Positions 51,521 to 60,847 of a DNA stretch of 64,000 bases are shown in pieces. This stretch comes from Amphiplicatus sp046296195 (lineage in GTDB: Bacteria > Pseudomonadota > Alphaproteobacteria > Caulobacterales > Parvularculaceae). The notes below the pieces were generated by a model. It had not been told where the DNA came from and searched no databases. It worked only from the letters and a program-made list of their open reading frames with translations. Numbering within the stretch: the stretch's first letter is position 1; every line of letters begins with the position of its first letter. Both the position numbers and the translations under genes were made by a program. The stretch spans positions 1 to 64,000 of the forward strand of contig JBKBLR010000008.1 in NCBI GenBank assembly GCA_046296195.1. The letters run 5' to 3'.

Positions 51521-51939
51521 AGGAACGACTTCTTCTCCGTAACCGGCGGACGGCCGCAGCGCGCGCCCGTCAGCCTGACCGCAAAATAGCCGCCGAGACC
51601 CGCCGCCGGCGCCGAAGCGATCACCATCCATAATGGATGCGGGAACGCGCTGAAATTGGTCATCGCAAAGAGGAGGATCGTCGCCGCCACGATCCAGACC
51701 GCCGGCGCCCAGCGCCGCGCGATCAGCGAGGCGACGGCGCCGCCGCCGAACGCGCCGGCGAACCAGGCGATGACGACCGCCGCCTTGGCGCCGAAGGGAA
51801 GCGCGGCGATTGCGCCCGGCTTGGTCGGATCAAAGCCCGCCGGGATCGGGAACAGCATGTGCGAGACCCGCTCCGAAAGGAAGACTAGAAAAGCGCCGGC
51901 GATGACGCCGAAGAGGACCGCCAGTATGGATCGCAACAT
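51517..51939 (-). CDS. four-helix membrane protein of unknown function
   Basis: A 140-residue integral membrane protein. Helices are around ILAVLFGVIAGAFLVFLSERV, GAKAAVVIAWFAGAFGGGAVASLI, WIVAATILLFAMTNF and PLWMVIASAPAAGLGGYFAV. It has no named family that I recognise. It overlaps the NUDIX start (ATGA) and follows a permease gene after four bases, so the three genes form one unit. Confidence 0.7.
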   Translation of the reverse strand: MLRSILAVLFGVIAGAFLVFLSERVSHMLFPIPAGFDPTKPGAIAALPFGAKAAVVIAWFAGAFGGGAVASLIARRWAPAVWIVAATILLFAMTNFSAFPHPLWMVIASAPAAGLGGYFAVRLTGARCGRPPVTEKKSFL

Positions 51940-51943
51940 TGTC

Positions 51944-52861
51944 TCAGACCCTATCGCTTTTCGCCGTCTTTCCTCCGCCCGCGAGCATCATTAGGGCCGC
52001 GAGAATGACGACGCCAGCGACAAGCCAGCGCAGGGCGTCGAGCGGCAGCTCCTTGACGATGAATGCGGCGACCAGCACCGCCGGCGCGCCGCCGAGCGCA
52101 AAGCCGAGCGCAAGGCGCGGATCGAACCGGCCGCGCGCGATGAACTGCAGCGATGAGGCCGGCATCAGGAAAGCGCATGCCCCCATCATGATCGGAAAGG
52201 CGCCGCGCGGATCCATGCCGAGAAGACTGAGCGCGATCAGCGAGGGCGCATAAAGCCCGACGCCGAGGGTCATCAGCGCGCCGAACAGGAAATGGAGGCC
52301 GACCGCAGCCGCAAAGGCCGGCCCCTCGAGAGCCAGTGATGCGCCGCCGCCGGGAAGGAACCCGAGATTGCGCGCGATGAAAACGCCGGCCGCGATGAGA
52401 AGCGCGAGCCCCATGCCGATCCTGATCGCCCGCGCCGGCAGCCGGGATACGACGCGCGCGCCGATGAGCGCGCCGGCGACCGCCGCGCCGATGCATGCGA
52501 TGAGAAGGCTGACGCTGACGTTCACGACGGCGATGAAGATGAGCGCCTGAACGACCGTCGGCAAAGCATGGCCGACATTGAGCGTGCCCGGAATATTCTC
52601 GTCGTCTGTCAGCCTCAGGAACTTGATCGCCGCCGTCGTCGGCGCGAAGGTTCCAATGCCTAGCGTGTCGAAAAAGTTCGCGGCGGCGCCGATGGCGAGG
52701 GCCGCAAGGTTCGTTCCTTCTTTCTTCGCCGTGGCCCGCAGATAGGCCGTCCAGCGCGCAATCAGCATGAGCGCGACGGCGACGAGCAAAGCCTGGTGGA
52801 CGGGAACAGCCAAGGAGCTTGCTCGCTCTAGCGCTGACGCGCTTCCTCGGCGGCGATCCAT
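51944..52861 (-). CDS. TauE/SafE-type (TSUP) anion permease
   Basis: A 305-residue permease with about eight helices in two symmetric halves: NLAALAIGAAANFFDTLGIGTFAPTTAAIKFL and LHFLFGALMTLGVGLYAPSLIALSLLGMDPRGAFPIMMGACAFLMPASSL, the TSUP repeat signatures. Substrates in this family are sulfite, sulfoacetate or other organic sulfur anions. The start is uncertain: the ATG at 52861 overlaps the DUF885 gene by 34 bases, whereas a TTG at 52813 would start after its stop. I chose the ATG for its GAGG. Confidence 0.72.
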   Translation of the reverse strand: MDRRRGSASALERASSLAVPVHQALLVAVALMLIARWTAYLRATAKKEGTNLAALAIGAAANFFDTLGIGTFAPTTAAIKFLRLTDDENIPGTLNVGHALPTVVQALIFIAVVNVSVSLLIACIGAAVAGALIGARVVSRLPARAIRIGMGLALLIAAGVFIARNLGFLPGGGASLALEGPAFAAAVGLHFLFGALMTLGVGLYAPSLIALSLLGMDPRGAFPIMMGACAFLMPASSLQFIARGRFDPRLALGFALGGAPAVLVAAFIVKELPLDALRWLVAGVVILAALMMLAGGGKTAKSDRV

Positions 52862-54600
52862 GCCTCGACATGCGCCGTCATCGCCGCGAGCGGCACGGCG
52901 CCGTTCTCGAGGACCTTTTCATGAAACGCCTGAATATCAAATCGAGGCCCCAGGCGGCGGACGGCCTCAGACCTCAGGCGCATGATCTCGAGGCCGCCCG
53001 TGTCATAGGCGGTGAGCTGACCCGGCAGGGCGGCGATGCGATCGAGCAGGTTCTCCGCCGTTTCGTCGGTGAAGCGTCCGGACTCGATGACGAACGCCTT
53101 CGCTTGTTCATTGGTCCAGCCGTAAAGATGAAGCCCCGGATCGACGACCATGCCGCGCGCCGGCCAGGCGCGGCGCAACATCGCGCCGTAGCCGGTCGCG
53201 TAGAGGCCCGCCTCCTCCGCGAGCATTTCGGCGTAGCGCGCCCATCCCTCGATATAGGCGGTCGATCCGAGAAGCCGCATGATCGGATGCAACCCGTCGA
53301 TCGACGCCGCGGTCGCGACCTGCAGATGATGACCGGGCCAGCCTTCGTGCACGGCGACGATCTCCGCCTCGCCCCGCGTTTGGTCGGCCCAGTCGTCGGT
53401 CGCAATGCGGTAGATGGCGGCCCCTTCACTCGCCGGCTTTGGTTCGTATCGGGACGACTGCCCCGTGCCCTTAAGACTCGCCGGATAAGGCTCCACGACC
53501 AAGTCCTGGGCCGGAAGCGCCGTGAACATGGGCCTCACCTTTTCCCGCGTGACCGGAACCAGCGCCTGCGTCCAGCTGATGAGGTCCTGTTCCGAAGCGA
53601 ACAAATTCTCGCGCGCAGATTTGACGCGGGCGAGGATCTCAGTGAAATCCTCCGAGCCCGTCAGCGCGGCGCCGCGTTCGATCACCGCCTTGCGGTTCGC
53701 CTCGACCGTTTCCTTGCCGCGCGCGAAGGTCGCCTCGGCGCCGATCGACGCAGTGTGATAGGTGCGCAGCCACGCCTCATAGCAGGCGGGGCCGTTCGGG
53801 GTCGCGGCGAGCGACAGGCTGTCGCGCGCATCGGGAAGATAGTCGTCGCGCAGAAAATCGCGGTAGCGAACGATCGCCGGCATCATCTCGTCGGAGGCGA
53901 GCGTCTTTACGGCGTTCAGGAAATTTCCGTCGCCGGCGGCGCGCCGCGCAAAGGCGAGATAAGGCAGGCCGTCCGGACCAGCAGCGATAATGCGGTCAAG
54001 CTGTTCGATGACCCGGGCGACAACGCGCTTCGGCGCCGAGTAGCCGGCGGCGAGCCCGGCGCGCAGATTCGCCTCCTCCTGGGCGAGATAGCCCGGAAGG
54101 CGCCGCCAGCGCGCGAGGGCCTTCGCCCGATCAACCGTCGTCTCGACCGGCTGCGCTTCCGCAACCTGCATGAACGAGTTCTGCCAACCGCTCATGTGAT
54201 TGACATTTGACAGATGCGCCTCGCAGACGCGCAGGCCCTGCGAGGCGGCGATCGCCTCCCGCACCGTCCAGTAAGTCACCCAGTCGGCCCGGGCCGCCAG
54301 GGTCACGGGATCGATCGCTGCAAGCGACGCGGCGAGCCGATCCTCGACGGCGCGGAAGTTTGCAAGAGCGCGCGGCGAGTTCTTCTCCATCGCCGCATCG
54401 TCCGCCTCAATGACGTCGGAGGCGCCGGCGTAAACGACGGAGAAAGGGGTAAGCTCGGTGATCGCCGCGAGATACTCGTCCGCAATCGCCCGCACGCGCT
54501 CGCCGGAGTCTGGGACCGGCTCGCCGCCGCCGCCGCACGCTTCGATCAGAAGCGCCGCGAGCGCAAGCGTCGCCGGTCTCAGCATCGCCGCTGTCATCAT
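52828..54600 (-). CDS. DUF885 family lipoprotein, putative zinc peptidase
   Basis: A 590-residue protein of the DUF885 family. The N-terminus has a lipobox-like ALAALLIEAC (Cys22), so it may be anchored or secreted. The metal motif is HEGWPGHHLQVAT, resembling the HExxPGHH motif of M2/M32-type peptidases, followed by STAYIEGWARYAEMLAEEAGLY. It is probably a broad dipeptidase or carboxypeptidase in the periplasm. Fits between the permease and a queuosine-precursor transporter on the minus strand. Confidence 0.85.
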   Translation of the reverse strand: MMTAAMLRPATLALAALLIEACGGGGEPVPDSGERVRAIADEYLAAITELTPFSVVYAGASDVIEADDAAMEKNSPRALANFRAVEDRLAASLAAIDPVTLAARADWVTYWTVREAIAASQGLRVCEAHLSNVNHMSGWQNSFMQVAEAQPVETTVDRAKALARWRRLPGYLAQEEANLRAGLAAGYSAPKRVVARVIEQLDRIIAAGPDGLPYLAFARRAAGDGNFLNAVKTLASDEMMPAIVRYRDFLRDDYLPDARDSLSLAATPNGPACYEAWLRTYHTASIGAEATFARGKETVEANRKAVIERGAALTGSEDFTEILARVKSARENLFASEQDLISWTQALVPVTREKVRPMFTALPAQDLVVEPYPASLKGTGQSSRYEPKPASEGAAIYRIATDDWADQTRGEAEIVAVHEGWPGHHLQVATAASIDGLHPIMRLLGSTAYIEGWARYAEMLAEEAGLYATGYGAMLRRAWPARGMVVDPGLHLYGWTNEQAKAFVIESGRFTDETAENLLDRIAALPGQLTAYDTGGLEIMRLRSEAVRRLGPRFDIQAFHEKVLENGAVPLAAMTAHVEAWIAAEEARQR

Positions 54601-54607
54601 TCGCTCC

Positions 54608-55342
54608 TCACTGCTTCAGGCTGAACGGGGTGAAATCCGTTTCCCTGTCATAGACGTCGACTCCCTCCGCGCGCTTCATCCACCCGACCACGCGATAGGT
54701 GACGGGCACCAGCAGGGTCTCCCACCCGACCTGAAGGAGATAATTCGTCGCCATCACGGTCAGGATCAGGTCCGGCGTCCACACGCCGGCGAAGGCGAGC
54801 GGGTAGAAGATGAGCTTGTCCACCCCCTGCCCCGCTGCAGTCGACGCGATCATCCGTAACCAGAGATTCCGTCCCTCGGAGGCGACCTTCATGCGGGCGA
54901 GCACATAGGCGTTCACGAACTCGCCCGCCCAGATCGCAAGGCAGGAGGCGGCGACGATGCGCGGCGCCTGCGCGAAATTGAGCGCAAAGGCTTCCTGCCG
55001 GGATATCCCGCCGAGGTCGACATTCCAGGCTGGCGACGAAGGAATCCAGGTGACGAAGGCCGCCATGCCCGCCGCAAAGGCCGCCGCCGCAACGCTCGCC
55101 CAGAAGACGCGCCGGGCCCGGGCGTAGCCATAGACTTCGGTCAGGACGTCGCCGGCGATGTAAGAGAAGGGAAAGAAGAGGACGCCGGCGCCGAAGGAGA
55201 GCCCGGCGACTTCGGCGACCTTGCCGGCGCCGATGATGTTCGAGCAGACGAGGACGACGCAGGACGCCGCCATGACAAATTCGAAGTAACGGAAGCGATG
55301 CGCCGACAGGGCGTCGGCGCGCGCGATCTTTTCGAGGCTCAT
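54608..55342 (-). CDS. queuosine precursor transporter (YhhQ/QPTR)
   Basis: A 244-residue VUT/YhhQ-type protein with about six helices. Diagnostic stretches are SNIIGAGKVAEVAG, FFPFSYIAGDVLTEVYGYARARRVFW, AGEFVNAYVLARMKV and QGVDKLIFYPLAFAGVW. It imports preQ0/preQ1 or queuine for the tRNA wobble modification. It starts inside the stop of the amidohydrolase gene (ATGA) and has no queuosine-synthesis gene beside it, hinting at salvage. Confidence 0.87.
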   Translation of the reverse strand: MSLEKIARADALSAHRFRYFEFVMAASCVVLVCSNIIGAGKVAEVAGLSFGAGVLFFPFSYIAGDVLTEVYGYARARRVFWASVAAAAFAAGMAAFVTWIPSSPAWNVDLGGISRQEAFALNFAQAPRIVAASCLAIWAGEFVNAYVLARMKVASEGRNLWLRMIASTAAGQGVDKLIFYPLAFAGVWTPDLILTVMATNYLLQVGWETLLVPVTYRVVGWMKRAEGVDVYDRETDFTPFSLKQ

Positions 55343-57027
55343 TCAGCCTTCCCGCCCCTCCAGCCGGGCCCGCGGACGACACGGCCTGCCTTCGCCCCGG
55401 TGTGCGCGCCGCCCGAGACCGTCAGGACGCCGTTGACGAAGACGGCGTCCGCGCCCCGGGCGAGCTGATGCGGCCTGTCATAGGTCGCCACATCGCCGAT
55501 CGTCGCCGCATCGAAGACGACGATGTCGGCAAAGTGTCCCGGAACGATCCGGCCGCGCTCTTTGAGGCGGAGGCTGTCCGCCGAAAGGCTCGTCAGCCGG
55601 CGGATCGCCTCCTCAAGCGGAATGACCTTTTCCTCACGGACATATTTGCCAAGGAGGCGCGCAAAAGTTCCATAGGCGCGCGGATGGGCGTTCGATTTCA
55701 GAAAGACGCCTGCAGGAGAATAGGCCCCTTCATCGGATCCGAACATCACATGCGGCCAGGCGATGTTTCGCCGGATATTGTCTTCCGACATCAGGAAATA
55801 CGCCGTGTCGACGCGGCTGTCGTCCTCGATGACGAGGTCGATGATGGCATCCTCGGGGCTCGTCCCGCGCATCTTCGCGACTTCAGCGAGCGTTTTTCCG
55901 GTCAGAGGCTTCAGCACCGGGTTCTTGAACCCGATCAGCAGAACATTTTCGGGCCCGCCGGCGAGCTCATAGAGATTCTCCCAACCCTTCGCCGGCGCGC
56001 GCATCTCGCGGACGACGCGGCGGCGGATCTTCGGATCCTTGAGCCGTGCGACCCAAGCGTCATGTCCGCCCTCCTGCACCCAGGGCGGCATCGCCGCGTA
56101 AAGCCCGGTTGCGCCGGCAGTGTAGGTGTAAATGTTCGCCGTGATGTCGACGCCCGAAGCTCGCGCTGCATCGAGTTTTGCAAGGCCGGCTTCCGACTTG
56201 CTCCAGTTGGCCTTGCCGGCGGGTTTCAGATGATAGATCTGCGCGCGCGTGTTCGCGGCCTTCGCGATGGCGATCGTCTCGTCGATCGCCTCAAGATAGC
56301 GGTCGCCTTCCGAGCGCATATGCGCGATGTAGCCGCCGCCGAATTCCGCCGCCGCTTTCGCCAAGGCGATCAGTTCATCGGTCCCGGCGTAGAAAGCGGG
56401 GGCGTAGATAAGCGAGGCGCCGACGCCGAGCGCGCCCTCGCGCATGGCTTCGCGCACGAGGTCCTGCATGCGCGCCAGTTCCTGCGCGTCCGGCGCGCGA
56501 TCTTGATAGCCGAGTTCGTGGATGCGGACCGTCGTCGCGCCGACGAAGGAGGCTACGTTCGGCGAGACGCCGCGGCGCTCGAGATGGTCGAGATAATCGC
56601 CGAGGCTCGTCCAAGGGATGTCGAACTTGATGTCGCCCTGCTGCTTGAGGCTTTCAGCGCGCATCGCTTGGTTCAGCGGGCCCATCGACCAGCCCTCGCC
56701 GAAGACCTCCAGCGTCACGCCCTGAATGAGGTCGCTTTCGCCACGCCCGTCCTCGATCAGCGTCTCGGTGGCCCAGCTCAGAACATTGATGAAGCCCGGC
56801 GCGACAGCTTTCCCGGTCGCGTCGATGACGAGCGACGCCCTCGCCTTGCCAAGATCGCCGACAGCCGCGATGCGGTCGCCGTCGATGGCGACATCGGCGA
56901 GGACGCCCGCCGAGCCGGTTCCGTCATAAACCGTCCCGCCGCGGATCAGGGCGTCATAGGAGGGGCCGCTCGCACAGGCGGCGAGCGCGAGCGCGATCAG
57001 GATGAACGCGGAAAATCGGAAATGCAT
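55339..57027 (-). CDS. N-acyl-D-amino-acid deacylase-like lipoprotein amidohydrolase
   Basis: A 562-residue amidohydrolase with a lipobox (FILIALALAAC, Cys18). It belongs to the D-aminoacylase family: DALIRGGTVYDGTGSAG at the start, then VAPGFINVLSWATET where the usual alpha-metal HxH motif is absent, LEVFGEGWSMGPLN where the beta-metal Cys is replaced by Glu, and HMRSEGDRYLEAI and IYHLKPAGKANW keeping the two His ligands. So a single metal with Glu, His, His is likely. It may hydrolyse N-acyl-D-amino acids or D-peptides outside the cytoplasm. Followed by the queuosine-precursor transporter with a four-base overlap. Confidence 0.85.
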   Translation of the reverse strand: MHFRFSAFILIALALAACASGPSYDALIRGGTVYDGTGSAGVLADVAIDGDRIAAVGDLGKARASLVIDATGKAVAPGFINVLSWATETLIEDGRGESDLIQGVTLEVFGEGWSMGPLNQAMRAESLKQQGDIKFDIPWTSLGDYLDHLERRGVSPNVASFVGATTVRIHELGYQDRAPDAQELARMQDLVREAMREGALGVGASLIYAPAFYAGTDELIALAKAAAEFGGGYIAHMRSEGDRYLEAIDETIAIAKAANTRAQIYHLKPAGKANWSKSEAGLAKLDAARASGVDITANIYTYTAGATGLYAAMPPWVQEGGHDAWVARLKDPKIRRRVVREMRAPAKGWENLYELAGGPENVLLIGFKNPVLKPLTGKTLAEVAKMRGTSPEDAIIDLVIEDDSRVDTAYFLMSEDNIRRNIAWPHVMFGSDEGAYSPAGVFLKSNAHPRAYGTFARLLGKYVREEKVIPLEEAIRRLTSLSADSLRLKERGRIVPGHFADIVVFDAATIGDVATYDRPHQLARGADAVFVNGVLTVSGGAHTGAKAGRVVRGPGWRGGKAE

Positions 57028-57077
57028 GAGGGAGCCCCGTCTGTCCGGCGAAGACTAGACCGCTTCGCCGGCCGAAG

Positions 57078-57857
57078 TCAGTCCTTGGGGCGCCGATCCG
57101 TCAGCGCCTTAATGACGCCGCGCAGGGTCCGCACTTCGCCCTCGGTGAGGCCGGCGCGGGTGAGCGCGGCGCGGAGCTTGCGCTGCTGGATCGGGCGCTT
57201 TTCTTCCGGATAGAAATAGCGCTGGCGGTCGAGCTCGGCGAAAAGGTGCTCCATCAGCCCCTCGAACTCGGCCTTCGCCGCCGGCGTCGCCGCATCGAGA
57301 TCCGACGGCGGCGGCGCATAATCCGCCGCCTTCGCCCATTCATAGGCGAAAACGCAGGCGGCCTGCGCAAGGTTCAAGGACGGGAACGCCGGATTGACCG
57401 GGATCGATATGATGACGTCAGCGCGCATCACGTCGTCATTCGACAGGCCCGTGCGTTCAGGACCGAGCAGCAGCGCGCAAGGCTCGCCGCGATCGACACG
57501 GGCTTTCATTGCGCGTGCGGCGTCCTCCGGCGTCAGGACGGGAATGAGCGACTCGCGCGGGCGCGCTGTCATTGCCGCGACGAAACGCGCCGTGGCGAGC
57601 GCCTCGGCGGTCGAGCCGTCGATGCTCGCAGCCTCGACGACCCGGCTCGCGCCGGACGCCATCGCAACCGCTTTCTCATTTGGCCAGCCATCGCGCGGTT
57701 TGACGAGGCGAAGGTCGGTGAGCCCGAAATTCAGCATCACCCGCGCGACGGCGCCGACATTTTCGCCGAGCTGCGGCTCGACAAGAACGATCGACGGCGC
57801 CGGCCTGTCGACATGAGCGCCGAGGCCGGGCCGGAGTTTGGGATGGGGCGCGGTCAT
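57078..57857 (-). CDS. trmJ: tRNA (cytidine/uridine-2'-O-)-methyltransferase TrmJ
   Basis: A 259-residue SPOUT methyltransferase that modifies position 32 of tRNAs. The SpoU motifs are LVEPQLGENVGAVARVMLNFG, CALLLGPERTGLSNDDV and SIPVNPAFPSLNLAQAACVFAYEW, forming the trefoil knot. The C-terminal extension (LMEHLFAELDRQRYFYPEEKRPIQQRKLRAALTRAGLTEGEVRTLRG) is the TrmJ helix. The start at MTAPHPK was preferred over the ATG seven codons upstream. Divergent from icd. Confidence 0.93.
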   Translation of the reverse strand: MTAPHPKLRPGLGAHVDRPAPSIVLVEPQLGENVGAVARVMLNFGLTDLRLVKPRDGWPNEKAVAMASGASRVVEAASIDGSTAEALATARFVAAMTARPRESLIPVLTPEDAARAMKARVDRGEPCALLLGPERTGLSNDDVMRADVIISIPVNPAFPSLNLAQAACVFAYEWAKAADYAPPPSDLDAATPAAKAEFEGLMEHLFAELDRQRYFYPEEKRPIQQRKLRAALTRAGLTEGEVRTLRGVIKALTDRRPKD

Positions 57858-57911
57858 GGCCTCGGCTCTATCGCGCATGGCCAGCCCGCGGCAACGACGG
57901 ACGCCTCGCCT

Positions 57912-57939
57912 TTGCGCCCTTGGCCGAGGGTGCTATAGG
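57912..57939 (+). promoter_or_regulatory. predicted icd promoter
   Basis: TTGCGC, a 16-base spacer and TATAGG form a reasonable sigma-70-like promoter 45 bases upstream of the icd start codon. Sequence prediction only. Confidence 0.4.
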
Positions 57940-57983
57940 GCCTCGCGCGCGCCGTCGCCCGCCCGTTGCCCGAGGTCTTTTTC

Positions 57984-59201
57984 ATGAAGAAAATCAAGGT
58001 CGTAAACCCTGTCGTCGACATGGACGGCGATGAGATGACGCGGATCATCTGGCAGATGATCAAGGACAAGTTCATCTATCCCTATCTCGACATCGACCTC
58101 AAATATTTCGACCTCGGGATCGAGGAACGCGACCGGACGAACGATCAGGTCACGATCGATTCGGCCGAGGCGACGAAGAAATACGGCGTCGCCGTCAAAT
58201 GCGCGACGATCACGCCCGACGAAGCGCGGGTGAAGGAATTCAACCTAAAGGAGATGTGGAAGTCGCCGAACGGCACCATCCGCAACATCCTCGGCGGCGT
58301 CGTCTTCCGTGAACCGATCATCATCTCAAACGTGCCGAGACTCGTCCCCGGCTGGACGCAGCCGATCGTCATCGGCCGTCACGCCTTCGGCGATCAGTAT
58401 CGCGCGACCGACATGCTCTTCCCCGGCAAGGGGCGCCTGACGATGAAATGGGAAGGCGACAACGGCGAGGTGATCGAGCGCGAGGTGTTCAAGGCGCCGT
58501 CCGCCGGCGTCTATATGGGGATGTACAATCTCGACGATTCGATCCGCGATTTCGCGCGCGCCTGCTTCAACTACGCGCTTGCAAGAAAATACCCGATCTA
58601 TCTGTCGACCAAGAACACCATTCTCAAGAAATATGACGGCCGCTTCAAGGACATCTTCCAGGAGCTCTGGGACACGGAGTTCAAAGAGAAATTCGCGCCG
58701 TTCAAGGGGACCTACGAGCATCGCCTGATCGACGACATGGTCGCCTCGTGCCTCAAATGGTCGGGCGGCTATGTGTGGGCGTGCAAGAACTACGACGGCG
58801 ACGTCCAGTCCGACACCGTCGCGCAGGGCTTCGGCTCGCTCGGTCTGATGACCTCGGTTCTCCTGACGCCGGACGGCAAAACCATGGAAGCCGAAGCCGC
58901 CCACGGCACGGTCACGCGGCATTACCGACAGCATCAGAGAGGCGAGGAGACCTCGACAAACCCCATCGCCTCGATCTTCGCCTGGACGCGCGGCCTCGCC
59001 CACCGGGCCAAGCTCGACGGCACGCCAGAACTCGCGCATTTCGCCGAGACGCTCGAGAAAACGGTCATCCGCACGGTCGAAAAAGGTTACATGACGAAAG
59101 ACCTGTCGGTCCTCATCGGCGCCGAACAGAAATGGATGACGACGACGAAATTCCTCGACAAGATCGACGAGCATTTCCAAGCGGCGATGGCGGCGGGCTG
59201 A
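57984..59201 (+). CDS. icd: isocitrate dehydrogenase, NADP-dependent
   Basis: A 405-residue homodimeric NADP-dependent IDH of the eukaryote-like class, oxidising isocitrate to 2-oxoglutarate. It starts MKKIKVVNPVVDMDGDEMTRIIWQMIKDKFIYPY; the substrate site is in KSPNGTIRNILGGVVFREPI, and VQSDTVAQGFGSLGLMTSVL with EAAHGTVTRHYRQHQRGEETSTNPIASIF makes up the metal and NADP sites. A TTG six codons upstream is an alternative start. Followed after 34 bases by a gene with a 2-oxoglutarate-oxygenase domain. Confidence 0.97.
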   Translation: MKKIKVVNPVVDMDGDEMTRIIWQMIKDKFIYPYLDIDLKYFDLGIEERDRTNDQVTIDSAEATKKYGVAVKCATITPDEARVKEFNLKEMWKSPNGTIRNILGGVVFREPIIISNVPRLVPGWTQPIVIGRHAFGDQYRATDMLFPGKGRLTMKWEGDNGEVIEREVFKAPSAGVYMGMYNLDDSIRDFARACFNYALARKYPIYLSTKNTILKKYDGRFKDIFQELWDTEFKEKFAPFKGTYEHRLIDDMVASCLKWSGGYVWACKNYDGDVQSDTVAQGFGSLGLMTSVLLTPDGKTMEAEAAHGTVTRHYRQHQRGEETSTNPIASIFAWTRGLAHRAKLDGTPELAHFAETLEKTVIRTVEKGYMTKDLSVLIGAEQKWMTTTKFLDKIDEHFQAAMAAG

Positions 59202-59235
59202 CGGCGCTCCGCCCCTCCTGACGGCGGGAACGGAC

Positions 59236-60726
59236 ATGATGACAGGCGCAGGCGCGTCTCTGGCGATCGCCGCGCAGGACCTCATCGAACGGGGCGAGGT
59301 GGCGAGCGCGCTGGCGCTTCTTGTCCGCCATGACGGGCCGCCGGACCCGGAGATATTCGCCGCGCGGGCGACGGCGCATCTGGCGCTGGGCGAACCGGGC
59401 GAGGCGTTGCAGGCGGCGCAAACGGCGATGCGACTCGCGCCTGGGCATGCCGCCGCGGCCTTCAACGCCGGGCGCGCGCTGATGATGCTCGGCGAACCGG
59501 AAGAGGCGATCGCCGCCTTCGCCGGCGCCGAGCAGGCCTTTCCGGATGTTGCAGAAATCGCGGCGCGCCTCGGCGAGTCGGCCTATCTCGCCGGTGAAAA
59601 CGAGGTCGCACGGTCCGCGTTCGAGCGCGCCCTCGCCCTTGCGCCCGGCCATCCGCTCGCCTTTCATCTGCTTGCGGAGCTTCTCCACCAAGATGAAGAT
59701 CGCTCGCCGCTCGAACGGATCCTCGCCGATGCGACCCGGCAGGGCGGCGCGCCCGCCTTTCGCGCGATTTCCGTGCTGGCGCAAATTGGCCGCCATGCCG
59801 AGGCGCTTTCGGCGCTGGATCGATTGAGAACGTCGAATGCGCCCTCGGCGGCGATCGAGATGCTCGCCGCCGACCTTTTGCGGGAAGAAGGCGACCTCAT
59901 CGCGGCGCTGGCGCGGGCGCGCGCAGCCGCCAGCCTCGCGCCCGATGACGCAGACGCCCACGCGCCGCTGGCGCGCCTTCTCCTCATGACTGGCGCCGCG
60001 CCCGAAGCTGAATCTATTTCACGCCGAATCCTCGAGGCTGATCCCTGCAGCCAGTTGTGGCTCGCCTTCTTGTGGACCGCGCTCGCCGCGCAAGGCGCTC
60101 GGGAAGCGGACGCGCTTCTCGATTTTGACCGCGACGTCTTGGCGGTCGACATCGATCCGCCGGTCGGATTTTCCGAAATCGAGGCGTTCAACGCCGCCCT
60201 CGCCGCCGAGCTTGAACCGCTGCACGCCAAGGCCGGCGCGCCGCTCGGCCAATCCGTCCGCGCCGGCTCGCAAACCCGCCGTCCGTTGCAAACGCTCGCC
60301 TCACCGGCGATCTCGGCGTTCTTCACGGCCGCGAAGCAGGCGGTTGACGATTTTGCAGGTCAGCTGCCCATGAACCCCGATCATCCCTTTCACCAACGCC
60401 GCGATGCAGCGCGCGACATTTCCGGCGCGTGGTCGGTCCTGCTGGGTCCGGGCGGGCGTCACGCCGCGCATGTTCACCCGCGCGGCTGGATCAGTTCCGC
60501 CTACTATGTCGCATTGCCGCCGCCTGGCGGCGATGGGCCCGACGCCGGCAGCCTCACGCTCGGCCAGCCGCCCTATCCGATCGCGGGCCTTGAGGCGCCG
60601 AAAAGGACGATCACGCCGGCGCCTGGCAGGCTCGCACTCTTTCCAAGCTATTGCTGGCACGGCACGGTCCCCTTCAACACGCCCGGCCGGCGCTTGACCA
60701 TCGCTTTCGACGTGGCGGCGCGATAG
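59236..60726 (+). CDS. TPR protein with C-terminal 2-oxoglutarate/Fe(II) oxygenase-like domain
   Basis: A 496-residue fusion. The first 270 residues are TPR-type helical repeats (IFAARATAHLALGEPGEALQAAQTAMRLAPGH; AFNAGRALMMLGEPEEAIAAF; ARSAFERALALAPGHPLAF). The C-terminal 200 residues match putative 2OG-Fe(II) oxygenases: WSVLLGPGGRHAAHVHPRGWISSAYYVALP gives the His ligands, and LALFPSYCWHGTVPFNTPGRRLTIAFDV supplies the distal His and the 2OG-binding Arg. It could hydroxylate a protein side chain such as Pro, His or Asn. It follows icd, whose product is the co-substrate, but the gap is short and the link is only suggestive. Confidence 0.85.
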   Translation: MMTGAGASLAIAAQDLIERGEVASALALLVRHDGPPDPEIFAARATAHLALGEPGEALQAAQTAMRLAPGHAAAAFNAGRALMMLGEPEEAIAAFAGAEQAFPDVAEIAARLGESAYLAGENEVARSAFERALALAPGHPLAFHLLAELLHQDEDRSPLERILADATRQGGAPAFRAISVLAQIGRHAEALSALDRLRTSNAPSAAIEMLAADLLREEGDLIAALARARAAASLAPDDADAHAPLARLLLMTGAAPEAESISRRILEADPCSQLWLAFLWTALAAQGAREADALLDFDRDVLAVDIDPPVGFSEIEAFNAALAAELEPLHAKAGAPLGQSVRAGSQTRRPLQTLASPAISAFFTAAKQAVDDFAGQLPMNPDHPFHQRRDAARDISGAWSVLLGPGGRHAAHVHPRGWISSAYYVALPPPGGDGPDAGSLTLGQPPYPIAGLEAPKRTITPAPGRLALFPSYCWHGTVPFNTPGRRLTIAFDVAAR

Positions 60727-60847
60727 GCGGTCCTCGGATCTCGTCGCGCGCCGGGAACGCCTCGCCGCCGCCATATTGCCGGCAGGCGGGCCGCCGGCGC
60801 ATTCTCGTCGCGCCAAAACGCCAAACCACCGTCAGAGGGGAAATCTC

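Noticed and set aside
52811..52861. Possible TTG start of the TSUP permease after the DUF885 stop
   Set aside because: It avoids the 34-base overlap but has no ribosome-binding site; kept only as an alternative to the ATG at 52861.
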